Position numbers and translations under genes: made by a program
Shown: positions 8,680 through 18,321 of the stretch, piece after piece
How the letters are laid out: each line of letters begins with the position of its first letter
How positions within the stretch are numbered: the first letter of the stretch is position 1
From: Psychroserpens mesophilus
GTDB lineage: Bacteria; Bacteroidota; Bacteroidia; Flavobacteriales; Flavobacteriaceae
Assembly (NCBI RefSeq): GCF_000826645.1
Contig: NZ_JXJP01000003.1
Coordinates: forward strand, 1-64,000
DNA length: 64,000 nucleotides
Reading direction: 5' to 3'
The notes under the pieces: model-generated
Told to the model about the DNA's origin: nothing
Database searches by the model: none
What the model saw: only the letters and a program-made list of their open reading frames with translations

Positions 8680-9768
8680 TTAGTTAGATTGTGCAATGTC
8701 TGAAAACAAATCTTCATATTTACTCAGAATAATCTTTTTATCAAATTTATCGGTTATAGATTTGCTTACAATCTCGGGATTCCATTGTTTTTTATATAAG
8801 GCTTCATTCAGGTGATTTAGATATTCTTCTTCATCATTAGCAATGAATCCGTTGATGCCATTTTGAATAATTTCTTTTGTTCCGCCAGGCGCAACAAAAG
8901 CAACAACTGGTGTTCCTACAGCGCAACTTTCCATAACTGCATTTGGGAAGCCTTCAACATATGACCCTTGAATAAAGACATCGCTTTTGCTTAAGTAATC
9001 AGACACATGACTTGTATATTTAATGTAAGTTACCTTATCCTCAAAATGAAGGGTTTTTATTTGCTCCATCAGGATTTCATACTGATTGCCTTCACCAATA
9101 ATGGTATAATGCCAGTCGGTGTTTAATTTCGACAAAATATTTAATATTCGTTCATGACCTTTTTCAGGACTGAGTCTGCCAACTGTAATTAATTGTTTAA
9201 CTTCATTGTTTAAAGGCGTTTTTACTTTAGCTTCAACTGTTAATGGATTGTTGATGATATGGATACGTTCTTTTGGAATGCCATGATCTTCATGCATATA
9301 TGTCGCCATTTGTTCTGACTGACAAACAATACGATTTAAAAATTTTCTATAGTTTTTAAATAACCATACAAAACCGGTAACATGTGTACTTCGGTTGTAT
9401 TGAGACATAATACTATTGATGCTAGCTTCTCTGGCTATGAATGTTGTTTTTCTTAAAAAGAAGGAGTAGAGTGCATGAAGTTTATTCACATGGCCAATAG
9501 ATCCCATCACAATATCTGGCTTGTGCTTTAAAAAGTATAAAAACAGAGGCCTTGCGACTAACAACAAACGATCTTTGTCAAAATAATGAACCTTAGCATG
9601 CGATACATCAAAATCTGTTGATTCGGCTTTAGCAATGACTAGTAGTGTACAATCAAATTTGTCTTTGCTCATATTCTGCGATAAGAACGACATGATGCGT
9701 TGCGCTCCTCCAGCATTTAGAGCGGGCAAAACAAAACATATTTTTATTTTCTTTTCATTCATGGTCAT
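8680..9768 (-). CDS. Glycosyltransferase family 4
   Basis: A 362-residue GT-B enzyme. The start is KICFVLPALNAGGAQRIM, a typical GT4 N-terminal loop. Later motifs are TVGRLSPEKGHERI and SYVEGFPNAVMESCAVG, with a complete E-x7-E. Two ATGs lie at the start (9768 and 9762); the upstream one is used here, but the choice is not certain. It follows asnB after about 150 bp that may hold a small ORF, and ends 6 bp before the next GT4. The likely role is transfer of one sugar in the polysaccharide repeat. Confidence 0.88.
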   Translation of the reverse strand: MTMNEKKIKICFVLPALNAGGAQRIMSFLSQNMSKDKFDCTLLVIAKAESTDFDVSHAKVHYFDKDRLLLVARPLFLYFLKHKPDIVMGSIGHVNKLHALYSFFLRKTTFIAREASINSIMSQYNRSTHVTGFVWLFKNYRKFLNRIVCQSEQMATYMHEDHGIPKERIHIINNPLTVEAKVKTPLNNEVKQLITVGRLSPEKGHERILNILSKLNTDWHYTIIGEGNQYEILMEQIKTLHFEDKVTYIKYTSHVSDYLSKSDVFIQGSYVEGFPNAVMESCAVGTPVVAFVAPGGTKEIIQNGINGFIANDEEEYLNHLNEALYKKQWNPEIVSKSITDKFDKKIILSKYEDLFSDIAQSN

Positions 9769-9919
9769 GAATAGCGTTTACTATTTTGATATTTTGAGGA
9801 ACATCAACAACTGATAAAAAACTGTAATTTATATCAGCTATATTTTGATGTTTGAGCGAGGGATATGTGAAAAAACACGTTGCCAAATGTAAATAAAAAA
9901 TAGCAATTAAATAAAGCAT
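9755..9919 (-). CDS. Possible 54-residue ORF or gene remnant between asnB and a GT4 gene
   Basis: In the 153-bp gap after the first asnB gene, an ATG at 9919 lies 2 bp past the asnB stop. It opens a 54-codon frame whose TGA overlaps the start of the following GT4 by 14 bp. The spacing is what a true operon gene would show. The peptide begins MLYLIAIFYLHLATCFF and ends PQNIKIVNAIHDHE, and I recognise no family. It may be a small membrane peptide, the tail of a decayed gene, or chance. Confidence 0.3.
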   Translation of the reverse strand: MLYLIAIFYLHLATCFFTYPSLKHQNIADINYSFLSVVDVPQNIKIVNAIHDHE

Positions 9920-9921
9920 CT

Positions 9922-11820
9922 TTAAATGTTGTAGGTATACGTGTACCATTTTTGAAAACAGAAATACGTCCAAACTTTAAACGTGTTATCTTGCTTACCT
10001 GATAAATGATTTTTAACCAGATTAACAATTGTATCAGAATTAAAAATAGCTTGTTGTTTTAAAAAGCTCAAATCAATGTAACGTTCCAATTCTTGTCTTA
10101 ATCCTTCACGAAGCCAATCTCCAACCGGAACTCCGAAACCTTGCTTAGATTTTTCTAAAAAACCTTCAGGAAAATCGTCTTTAAAGGCTTCCTTTAAAAT
10201 GTGTTTTTTACTCCATTTTTTGATTAAATACTCTTCAGGTAAAGTCATCGTGAATTCAAACAGTTCTCGATTTAAAAAAGGAGCTCTGCATTCTAGAGAA
10301 TTCATCATGCTAGTTCTGTCTACTTTTACTAGCATATCGCCTTCTAAACTGATGTGCCTGTCTATCGTTCTAAAATCATTAAGCGATTTTGGTGAACTGA
10401 TTTTCGTTTCAGCTTTGTAATAGTCAAAAACTGAAGGACTTTGAAAATCGGTATTTAAGTATTGGTTAATCTCATCATTTTGAAATCCGAGAGAAATAAT
10501 TCCCCAATAATAATCGTCATCATAGCTAATGGTTTTGATTAATTTATTGAGTTTGTATTTAAAACCTCTGTTATCATCTTTCCGTTTCAGGAACGAATCT
10601 GAAAATTTATCAATTTGATTATGAAGCACTTTTGGAACGACATTAGTGTACTTCTGATTTAGTTTTCCGACGTAATATTTATTATAGCCACCAAAAACTT
10701 CGTCACCACCATCACCAGTTAGAGCCACTGTGACATTGGATCTCGTTTTATTTGAAACCAAATAGGTTGGGAGTGAAGACGAATCGGCAAAGGGTTCATC
10801 GAAATTTAAAAGAATGTCGTTGATATTGTGCTTTAAATCATTTTCGTTAATAATAAACTCGTGATGATTGCTTCCAATTTGATTTGCTACAACTCTTGAT
10901 TTATCCGTTTCATCATAAGATGCTTTTTCAAACCCAATGGAAAACGTTTCAATTTTTGAATCATTGATTTCAGACAAACAAAACGACACGACTGAAGAAT
11001 CAACACCTCCAGATAAAAATGTTCCTAAAGGCACATCAGCAATTGATCGAGACGCCACGCTATCAAAAACACGTTGTCTTACTTCCTTTTTAGCATCATT
11101 AAAAGATACATTAGAAGTCGTTTTTGGTTTTTCCTTATGAATCGTTTCTATGTTAAGTTCAAAGGTTTGAGTGTCATAAACGATATACTTATTGGCTTCA
11201 AGTTTATTTACGCCTTCATAAATGGTAAAAGGAGCTGGAATATAAGTGAGTTTGAAATACAGGTTTAAACCTTTTTTAGATATTTCTGGCTTATAATCTA
11301 ATTGATTTACGAGCGATTTTAATTCTGAAGCCCAACATAGTTTATCTTTATTGTCTGTGTAGTACAAAGGCTTTTCGCCAAAGAAATCACGAGCAATAAA
11401 GACTTTATTCATATTTGCATCATAAATGCTAAATGCGAACATTCCATCTAAAAGTTTGAAAGCCTCAACACCTTTTTGTTCGTATAGTTTTAAAATGACT
11501 TCGGTATCGCTGTTGGTATGTAATTCAACACCATCAATGATTAACTGCTCTCTGAGAAGTTTGTAATTATAAATCTCTCCATTAAAAACAATAACGATGG
11601 ACTTGTCTTTTGAATAAATGGGCTGCTGACCTGAGCTTAAATCTATAATAGATAAACGTCTCATTGCCATTCCTAATGCGAAGTTTGTACCTGAGAAACT
11701 AAATGTACCATCTTCATCAGGACCTCTGTGAATGATAAGATTATTCATTTTAGTGAGTGCCTGTTTTACAGCCTGATCATCTTTAGACGATTTGTATAAT
11801 ATGCCATTTATTCCGCACAT
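9922..11820 (-). CDS. asnB: Asparagine-synthase-type glutamine amidotransferase (first of two)
   Basis: A 632-residue class II amidotransferase. Cys2 in MCGINGILY is the N-terminal nucleophile, and NGEIYNY and SDTEV are glutaminase-domain motifs. The synthetase domain has the PP-loop LSGGVDSSVVSF (about residue 270) and TGDGGDEVFGGY. All key residues appear intact. AsnB uses glutamine and ATP to amidate a carboxylate. In polysaccharide loci, homologues are often proposed to amidate uronic acids or amino-acid substituents rather than to make free asparagine. Placement within a run of glycosyltransferase genes, 6 bp from a second asnB-like gene, favours a glycan-modifying role, which is inference. 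Confidence 0.88.
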   Translation of the reverse strand: MCGINGILYKSSKDDQAVKQALTKMNNLIIHRGPDEDGTFSFSGTNFALGMAMRRLSIIDLSSGQQPIYSKDKSIVIVFNGEIYNYKLLREQLIIDGVELHTNSDTEVILKLYEQKGVEAFKLLDGMFAFSIYDANMNKVFIARDFFGEKPLYYTDNKDKLCWASELKSLVNQLDYKPEISKKGLNLYFKLTYIPAPFTIYEGVNKLEANKYIVYDTQTFELNIETIHKEKPKTTSNVSFNDAKKEVRQRVFDSVASRSIADVPLGTFLSGGVDSSVVSFCLSEINDSKIETFSIGFEKASYDETDKSRVVANQIGSNHHEFIINENDLKHNINDILLNFDEPFADSSSLPTYLVSNKTRSNVTVALTGDGGDEVFGGYNKYYVGKLNQKYTNVVPKVLHNQIDKFSDSFLKRKDDNRGFKYKLNKLIKTISYDDDYYWGIISLGFQNDEINQYLNTDFQSPSVFDYYKAETKISSPKSLNDFRTIDRHISLEGDMLVKVDRTSMMNSLECRAPFLNRELFEFTMTLPEEYLIKKWSKKHILKEAFKDDFPEGFLEKSKQGFGVPVGDWLREGLRQELERYIDLSFLKQQAIFNSDTIVNLVKNHLSGKQDNTFKVWTYFCFQKWYTYTYNI

Positions 11821-11826
11821 AACTTT

Positions 11827-13677
11827 CTATTTAATTGTTAAGCCTTTTCCCTGTACATTCAACCATTGTTTAAGCACGATTAATTTCCAGATTAAAGGAT
11901 ATCTGTTCCATGAACCATCCATGTGCTGTTTGATCATGAATTTTACATTTTCAATATTAATATTCGGAATATTTTTAAGGCTCTCATCATCAAGTTCACT
12001 TAAAACATAATCTTTTAAATCCTCTCGAAACCACCTTGAAAAAGGGATTGCAAAACCTGCTTTCGGTCTGTCGAAGAATTCTTTAGGTGCATATTTATAA
12101 AGCACATCTTTTAAAATTCGCTTTTGATTGTTGCCTTGAAATTTGTAATCAGTTGGCAAAGATCTGGCGAATTCAACAATGTTAAAATCCATTAAAGGCG
12201 ATCTGGCTTCCAAAGAATACGCCATTGTTGCACGATCGACTTTAGTATTAATGTCGTAATTTAAATAGGTTTTTAGGTCAAAGTCTGAAATGCGTTCCAG
12301 CAGATTCTTATGAGAATGATCTAAATAAAATTTATCATCAATATCTCTGAATTGTTCAGCATCCTTTACATAAGACAAATTAATGCCAGTCATTACGCTT
12401 AAATAAGCGAGATTTCTATTCTTGGCTTTAAGTCCTTCAGCAACAATTTTTAATTTATAATTCGGAACATGTTTTAAAATATTTGAAGATAACTTTCGGA
12501 TTGGATACGGAATGTCGTACAATTTACTTTTAGTTCTAGCCCAATTGTATCGACTATAACCTAAGAAACTTTCATCACCACCATCACCTGAAAGCGCCAC
12601 AGTGACTTGTTCTTTTGTGTGTTTGGCAAGCAACATAGAAGGTATTGCTGATGAATCGGCAAACGGTTCATCATAGTAATGCGAAAAGTTTTCAATAAGA
12701 TTTAAGCCTTCATTATAATCACAATGAATGACATTATGATCGGTTTCTAAGTGGTCTGCAACGGCTTGCGCATATTGACTTTCATCATATTCAGCATCAT
12801 TAAATTTGACAGAAAACGTTTTAACTTTAGCATTAGAACTTTTAGTTGCAACTGCAGCAACTGCTGATGAATCGATGCCTCCAGATAAAAATACGCCAAC
12901 AGGAACGTCTGCAAATAAACGCATTGAGACAGCACTGTGAAGTAAGCCATCTAAAGTTTCTTTGGCCTCATCGTAACTTCCTTTGTATTTAGTTTCGCCT
13001 TTGTAATCAATATCCCAATAGCAATTTGTTGAGAGTTTACCATTAGAAATCGTATATGTAAATGTATGTCCAGCCTTTAATTTTTGTACTTCGTTTAGTA
13101 TCGAATACGGATCTGGAATATGTCCCCAAGTTAGATAATAACCAATCGCTTTTTTAGAAATGGATAAGTTATCATTATACATCTGAATGGATGATAACTG
13201 GCTTGAAAATTCAAAATCGGTTCCATTATGATAGTAGTAAAATGGTTTTTGTCCTAATCGGTCACGAGCTCCAAAAAGTATTTGTTTTTTTTCATCGTAA
13301 ATCACGAAGGCAAACATGCCATTGAAATGATTGACACATTGTTCACCATATTCTAAATAGGCAGCACACAAAACCTCAGTATCACTAGATGTTCTAAAGG
13401 TGTAACCTTTTTCAATTAAAGTCGTTTTTAAATTTCTGAAATTATAGACTTCACCATTAAACACAATATGGATATGATCATAATAGGTAAACGGTTGATC
13501 TGATCTTGGATCTAAATCGATAATCGATAATCTGTTATGTCCAAACGTAATGGTGTTATCGTTTTTAGTGTACGATTGCCAACCCATTTTGTCAGGACCT
13601 CTAAAAGCAGTTCGCTTCAGTTTATCCTTGACTTGGTTTTCAGAGTATGTTATGGTTGTTCCGTATATTCCACACAT
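11827..13677 (-). CDS. asnB: Asparagine-synthase-type glutamine amidotransferase (second of two)
   Basis: A 616-residue class II amidotransferase with Cys2 (MCGIYGTT), FNGEVYNF and SDTEVL in the glutaminase half. In the synthetase half it has the PP-loop FLSGGIDSSAVAAV and LSGDGGDESFLGYSRY. It differs widely from the neighbouring paralogue (for example GIYGTTITYSENQ against GINGILYKSSKDD), so the two are not a recent duplicate and probably amidate different groups. It is 6 bp upstream of the first asnB gene and 8 bp downstream of a GT4 gene, all apparently one transcript. A role in amidating a sugar acid of the polymer is likely but unproven. Confidence 0.88.
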   Translation of the reverse strand: MCGIYGTTITYSENQVKDKLKRTAFRGPDKMGWQSYTKNDNTITFGHNRLSIIDLDPRSDQPFTYYDHIHIVFNGEVYNFRNLKTTLIEKGYTFRTSSDTEVLCAAYLEYGEQCVNHFNGMFAFVIYDEKKQILFGARDRLGQKPFYYYHNGTDFEFSSQLSSIQMYNDNLSISKKAIGYYLTWGHIPDPYSILNEVQKLKAGHTFTYTISNGKLSTNCYWDIDYKGETKYKGSYDEAKETLDGLLHSAVSMRLFADVPVGVFLSGGIDSSAVAAVATKSSNAKVKTFSVKFNDAEYDESQYAQAVADHLETDHNVIHCDYNEGLNLIENFSHYYDEPFADSSAIPSMLLAKHTKEQVTVALSGDGGDESFLGYSRYNWARTKSKLYDIPYPIRKLSSNILKHVPNYKLKIVAEGLKAKNRNLAYLSVMTGINLSYVKDAEQFRDIDDKFYLDHSHKNLLERISDFDLKTYLNYDINTKVDRATMAYSLEARSPLMDFNIVEFARSLPTDYKFQGNNQKRILKDVLYKYAPKEFFDRPKAGFAIPFSRWFREDLKDYVLSELDDESLKNIPNINIENVKFMIKQHMDGSWNRYPLIWKLIVLKQWLNVQGKGLTIK

Positions 13678-13685
13678 AATTTTTA

Positions 13686-14744
13686 CTAGTTTTTTAAGCT
13701 TTCTTTATAGACACTTAAATGTTTAGCGAATACGTTTTTAATTTCAAATTGCGATTCAATTTCATGATACAATTTCGTCGATTTTTGTAAAGCAAGATCG
13801 TAATTTTCATAGACACTTTTCATAGATTGATCAAAGGTATCCAATACGGAAACATAAGCATTAGTGGTGTTTAAAAAATCAGGAATACTTCCTACAGGTG
13901 TTGCAATCACAGGTAATTTTGATGCTGCAGCTTCAATAATCACAACAGGCATGCCTTCCCATAACGAAGGAAGCACCAGACAATGCGCTTCAGCTAAAAA
14001 AGGTTTGATATCGTGTTGAAAGCCATGTAATGTGACATGATTTTCTAAGTTTCTGTTTTTTGCATCTTCGAGTATGGCTTCTTTCAGAATACCATCACCT
14101 ACAAAATGAATTTTAAAATTGGTTATGTTATGTTCTAAAAGTTGCTGCGCACATTCGATGAGTCGATGCGGACTCTTTTCATGGCTGATTCGTCCTATAA
14201 ATAAAAAGTTAAATACTGAAAAGGTGTTACTTCTTTCGCCAAAATCAAACTCTTTAAAATCAACACCATTAGCAATGATTTCAGCATTTCGTTTCAGATA
14301 CCATTTTTTGCCCTTCGGACTGAATATAATATCTCTAAATCTTAGTGGTTTCGTAAAAAATAATATAAGTCGTCTGCTAGCAAATTCTAACATATTGGAA
14401 TGAAGCGTAAAAACCAATTTCGACTTTGGGTGTCTTAATTTGTAGAGCATTCCGAAGAGTGCAGCATGATACATATGACAATGAATCACCACATCATCTA
14501 AACTGTCTATGATGGATTTAAATTCTTTAAGTCCATTAACAAGAGACTTATTTTTAAATGAATTAACACCAAGAAGATGATACTCGATATCATGATCTTT
14601 AAATCGTTTTTCTAAAGCAATTAAAGTATTTGACAAGGACACAACAACAGTTTTATGAACAGCGTTGCTTTGCTTCGCTAATTGAAGCACCATTTGTTCT
14701 GCACCACCACCTCCTAAAGTACTTGTTAAGTGAATTATAGTCAA
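13686..14744 (-). CDS. Glycosyltransferase family 4 (second copy of a related pair), TTG start
   Basis: A 352-residue GT-B enzyme closely related to the one at 7618-8673: TIIHLTSTLGGGGAEQM, GRISHEKSPHRL, LPSLWEGMPVVIIEAAA with E-x7-E, then PVGSIPDF. The start codon is TTG at 14742-14744. It is supported because the paralogue begins MTIVHL at the same point, and because TTG overlaps the TGA stop of the preceding Wzy-like gene by 4 bp (TTGA). The pair suggests an old duplication within the locus, with later change of donor or acceptor. Confidence 0.9.
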   Translation of the reverse strand: MTIIHLTSTLGGGGAEQMVLQLAKQSNAVHKTVVVSLSNTLIALEKRFKDHDIEYHLLGVNSFKNKSLVNGLKEFKSIIDSLDDVVIHCHMYHAALFGMLYKLRHPKSKLVFTLHSNMLEFASRRLILFFTKPLRFRDIIFSPKGKKWYLKRNAEIIANGVDFKEFDFGERSNTFSVFNFLFIGRISHEKSPHRLIECAQQLLEHNITNFKIHFVGDGILKEAILEDAKNRNLENHVTLHGFQHDIKPFLAEAHCLVLPSLWEGMPVVIIEAAASKLPVIATPVGSIPDFLNTTNAYVSVLDTFDQSMKSVYENYDLALQKSTKLYHEIESQFEIKNVFAKHLSVYKESLKN

Positions 14745-15880
14745 AGTGTTTTATTTAAGAGTTCGGTTTCAGTTGAGTCTAAATCTTCAATTTCATTTTC
14801 ATCTGAAACTGTTTCCGTAGTTTGAATAAATAGCCAAACGGAAACAAAAATTAAAAGGAAGTTATCAAAATAATTATGAGTCGTCATTAATAAAATAAAA
14901 AGCGTTGTCGCAAACATGATTTTAAAAACTTCTGTTTTGTATCTGGCTACATTTTTAAATAACATAAAGAGATAAATTCCGATGAAAACCAAAAACGGAA
15001 ATATGCCTGCTTCTCCAATCACCATTAAATAAGAGTTATGAACACCAGGCGTCGTATCATCATAGCCACTTAATTGCCTGTAACCGTTTCCAAAGATTGG
15101 ACTGTCTAAAATATCATCATAATATCTTGCCCATGTATCTGTTCGACTATCTTCTTTAATCACAGATACTTGTGTTGTTTGGTTGTCATTAAAAATACTC
15201 TCTAAGGCATTAAATCGATTAACATCTACTTTTAACAAGGAACCAACGGTAAGTATAATAATTAATGCGCCAATTCCTAAGCCGAAATTTAAAGAGTTTT
15301 TTCGGTCAGAAACAACAGCAATCAAACTTACCAGTAACCAGAGAATAATAAAGGTTCTTGAAAAGGTTAGTAAGCCAGCAAAGGTGACCAAAAACTGACC
15401 CATATTTTTAAGATATTTAGGTTTAATATTAAAACTCAAACAATAGGCCATGATACACACAAAGCCTGCTCCGTTTGGATCGAGATATAAACCACTATAG
15501 CGACCAAAACCACCTTGAAAAAATAAAGCGTGAACCAATATACTTGAAGCACCAAGAGTAAGTATAACAAATAACTCTTTTTTAGTTGTATCTCTGGCTA
15601 ATTCGGCGCCACAAATGATTAAAACAAAATACTTTATTAAATCGTTTCTGAAATACTTTGGATCACCATAAACCATCACAAGTCCGCTAATCAAAAAGTA
15701 AAGCAGTCCGAGAATGATAAAAGGAAGAAGAAAGCTTCGTTTTTCACTAATAAAATAGTAAAATGCCAAAGCACAAACCATCAGTAAACTGAACACACTT
15801 CCTATAGCTTCATCATAGGAAAAGAAACTAGGAATGCCCCAAAGTACAAGTATCAATGCCAAGTATTTTACAAGTTTCAT
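14741..15880 (-). CDS. O-antigen polymerase/ligase family membrane protein (Wzy-like)
   Basis: A 379-residue polytopic protein with about ten hydrophobic segments and an extended periplasmic loop. In this loop SRTDTWARYYDD and FGNGYRQLSGYDDTTPGVHN (about 245-285) match the Wzy_C/O-antigen ligase pattern, including the conserved loop His. The family joins lipid-linked repeat units (Wzy) or transfers glycan to an acceptor (WaaL or PglL). In this locus, with a flippase and Wza, polymerase is the simplest reading, but a ligase cannot be excluded. It overlaps both neighbours by 4 bp (ATGA upstream, TTGA downstream). Confidence 0.85.
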   Translation of the reverse strand: MKLVKYLALILVLWGIPSFFSYDEAIGSVFSLLMVCALAFYYFISEKRSFLLPFIILGLLYFLISGLVMVYGDPKYFRNDLIKYFVLIICGAELARDTTKKELFVILTLGASSILVHALFFQGGFGRYSGLYLDPNGAGFVCIMAYCLSFNIKPKYLKNMGQFLVTFAGLLTFSRTFIILWLLVSLIAVVSDRKNSLNFGLGIGALIIILTVGSLLKVDVNRFNALESIFNDNQTTQVSVIKEDSRTDTWARYYDDILDSPIFGNGYRQLSGYDDTTPGVHNSYLMVIGEAGIFPFLVFIGIYLFMLFKNVARYKTEVFKIMFATTLFILLMTTHNYFDNFLLIFVSVWLFIQTTETVSDENEIEDLDSTETELLNKTL

Positions 15881-16770
15881 ATCAGTTTCCTAATTAAGCG
15901 TTTGAACATGTAAACTATAAATATAACAAAGCACATCAATAACTTTGGAAAGCTAAGCTTCAATTTATTATCTGAATAAAATAACCAAGATTTAAAGTAA
16001 TTAAAAGCTTGTGTTCTGAAGTATTTGTATTTAATTATATCAGAAGTCTTAACATCCTTTAAAGCGTAAAAAGCACTGTAATAGCCAGCTCTGGAAATTT
16101 GTTTTCTGGATTTTTTTGAAGTTATCAAGCTGTTTGGTGATACATGCGCTTTTAAAAAAGCCTGATTTACGCAAAGAAAATCATATTTTTTATTGATTCT
16201 GTTCCAGGTCTGACTTTCTTCAACATGCGATTTTGAATCAGCATAAAGCGGATGCGCTTTTAATATATCAGCACGCCAGGATGTCCATTTGTCGCCAGTT
16301 ATTTCTTTATTAATATCAAGGACACGCTCTTTAAAGCCAACCTGCCATTTGTCTTCAGGAAATTTATCTCCTTTAATTTGGTCTTGTTCATCGACAACAA
16401 GAGTCCAAACGGCAGCGATATTAGTTTTATTTTGAGCATTGATGTCATCCCAAATCGATTTAATATCTGCTAAGGCATTCGAAACGAAAGTGTCATCACT
16501 ATCTGCAATAATGATATATTTATCATTGCATTTGGTAAGCCCAAAATTAACAGCTTCAGGTTTTCCTTGATTATGAGGCAAACAATAATATTCAATTTCA
16601 AAATCTGTTGTTTCCTTTTGCCATTGTTGTATAAGCGCCTTTGTGTTATCAGTGCTGGCATCATCAATCACAATCCAGTTAAACCCTTTGTATGTTTGCT
16701 GAGATAATGACTCATACACACGATGTATAAGATGTTGTCTATTATATGTAGGCGTTATAATATTAAACAT
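15877..16770 (-). CDS. Glycosyltransferase family 2
   Basis: A 297-residue GT-A enzyme. It opens FNIITPTYNRQHLIHRVY and has WIVIDDASTDNTKAL (about 31-45) and IIIADSDDTF (about 91-100), the nucleotide and metal-binding acidic cluster. A hydrophobic, basic C-terminus (FVIFIVYMFKRLIRKL) suggests membrane association. It overlaps the flippase gene by 8 bp and the Wzy-like gene by 4 bp, so it belongs to the core of the locus. The sugar donor is unknown. Confidence 0.9.
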   Translation of the reverse strand: MFNIITPTYNRQHLIHRVYESLSQQTYKGFNWIVIDDASTDNTKALIQQWQKETTDFEIEYYCLPHNQGKPEAVNFGLTKCNDKYIIIADSDDTFVSNALADIKSIWDDINAQNKTNIAAVWTLVVDEQDQIKGDKFPEDKWQVGFKERVLDINKEITGDKWTSWRADILKAHPLYADSKSHVEESQTWNRINKKYDFLCVNQAFLKAHVSPNSLITSKKSRKQISRAGYYSAFYALKDVKTSDIIKYKYFRTQAFNYFKSWLFYSDNKLKLSFPKLLMCFVIFIVYMFKRLIRKLI

Positions 16771-18106
16771 GTTGCTTCTTTAATTGGTAAATATATAGAT
16801 ATAAAATTACACTGTTAACAAGTGACACAATAGATGTGGCAAGTGCTAAACCATAAACGCCTAATTGTTCAATAAGAATAAAGTTTAAACAAATATTGAG
16901 TATCAGACTAATCACCGAAGTCAACACCATAAAGTTATTTTTATTTATTGAGGTTAAAAATTTAACCATAATTAAACCTGTTATATAAGACGGAATCTGG
17001 AGTAGATACATTTGTTGGATTCTGGAAACAATAACAGTGTCAGAACTAGTAAACGCGTCTCTTTCAAAAAATAAACTGATAATAGTTGAAGAAAATACAA
17101 ATAAGATGATGGTAATGATTAAGCTAAAAATGATAAGTTGTTTTAGCATTTTCTGTAATTTATTAAACGTGTTTAAGAGATCTTCAACAGCTTGTTTTGA
17201 AAAATAAGGAAGAATAACATTACCAACAGCAATGCCCACAATACCAATAGCAAAGGCTGGGATTTTAATACCATAGTTAAGAGCAGCAATCGATCCAACA
17301 ACCAGTTGAGCTGAAAAATATTGATCGACAAAAGGATTAATTCCAACAAGCAGACTAGAAGATAATTTTGCTGGTAACTGAACAAACAATGTTTTAATAC
17401 CTGCTGATGTAAAATCTGGTTTGTGTAATTGAATTAATTTTCGGTTGAAAGCAATAATAGCAACAAATACAAACCCTAAAATGCTTCCAATTAATGTACC
17501 TATTGCCAGGACGAGATCTCCAAGATATTCTTTAAAACAAAGCAGGCAAACAATAATTGCAATTGGTGTAAATACCGAACTTAAAGATGAATATCTGAAT
17601 TCGTCATCTATAGTAAGTAAACTGTTAATAATAGAAGAAAATCCCCAGAACAGAATACAAGGCGCAATGTAATAAAACTGCTTTTTAACCAGTTCATAAT
17701 AATGTTCGGTATGACCTTTAAAAAAGACTTCTAAATAGACATCAGTAAATAATAAGGCAAGAATAAAAAATAGTACAGCGACACCGAGTGTAACAAGAAA
17801 ACTGGTACTTTGAAAACTTCCAACAAGTAATTTATTAAGTTTAAGTGTACTTACATAATTGGGAATAAACACACTTTTAAATGAACCAAGAAACACATTA
17901 TAAATAAGGCTTGGTACGAGAATGGCAATGTAAAACGTGTCTAATAATTCTGAAAGTCCAAAATTTTCAGCAATGATAATCTCCTTACCAAAACCAAGTC
18001 CTTTAACAAAAAGAGTAAGAAGGCCAACTGTAATAATATTAGTTAGCGTAGCTCCACCAAGTTTTTTTCTCAGAGCGTTAAATTTGTTAGGTTTTGAAAA
18101 CAACAT
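16763..18106 (-). CDS. MurJ/MviN-type lipid-linked oligosaccharide flippase (Wzx role)
   Basis: A 447-residue polytopic MOP-superfamily protein with about 12-14 hydrophobic segments. The N-terminus VKGLGFGKEIIIAENFG and FIPNYVSTLKL resemble the MurJ group rather than classical Wzx. MurJ-like proteins in polysaccharide loci are taken to flip undecaprenyl-linked repeat units across the inner membrane. Its position beside Wzy-like and GT genes supports this rather than a peptidoglycan role, though a second housekeeping murJ cannot be checked here. The 215 bp upstream are AT-rich, with no clear TAnnTTTG box facing this gene. Confidence 0.85.
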   Translation of the reverse strand: MLFSKPNKFNALRKKLGGATLTNIITVGLLTLFVKGLGFGKEIIIAENFGLSELLDTFYIAILVPSLIYNVFLGSFKSVFIPNYVSTLKLNKLLVGSFQSTSFLVTLGVAVLFFILALLFTDVYLEVFFKGHTEHYYELVKKQFYYIAPCILFWGFSSIINSLLTIDDEFRYSSLSSVFTPIAIIVCLLCFKEYLGDLVLAIGTLIGSILGFVFVAIIAFNRKLIQLHKPDFTSAGIKTLFVQLPAKLSSSLLVGINPFVDQYFSAQLVVGSIAALNYGIKIPAFAIGIVGIAVGNVILPYFSKQAVEDLLNTFNKLQKMLKQLIIFSLIITIILFVFSSTIISLFFERDAFTSSDTVIVSRIQQMYLLQIPSYITGLIMVKFLTSINKNNFMVLTSVISLILNICLNFILIEQLGVYGLALATSIVSLVNSVILYLYIYQLKKQHV

Positions 18107-18321
18107 TTAAATGCTTTAGTTTATTTTAAATTTAGGACAGAGCTAAATTAATTTTTTTTTTAAATCTACATTTACCAAATACAATAGTTTAGACAAAGTG
18201 GTTCATATATAGTATGAATGACAAGTGTATGTCATATTTTTAACTGAAACGTATTTCATTATTTCTTTTGATTGTCTTCAGAGGAAGGTTTACATATTCA
18301 CTAAATTTAGAATAAAGGCTT
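18107..18321. other. AT-rich gap between two glycan genes, no feature seen
   Basis: 215 bp between the flippase start and the stop of the GT-like gene, both on the minus strand. No hairpin with a T-run is obvious, and I found no good minus-strand TAnnTTTG box. A short plus-strand frame here has no supporting features. Whether the flippase is co-transcribed with the gene upstream is not decided by the sequence. Confidence 0.35.
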
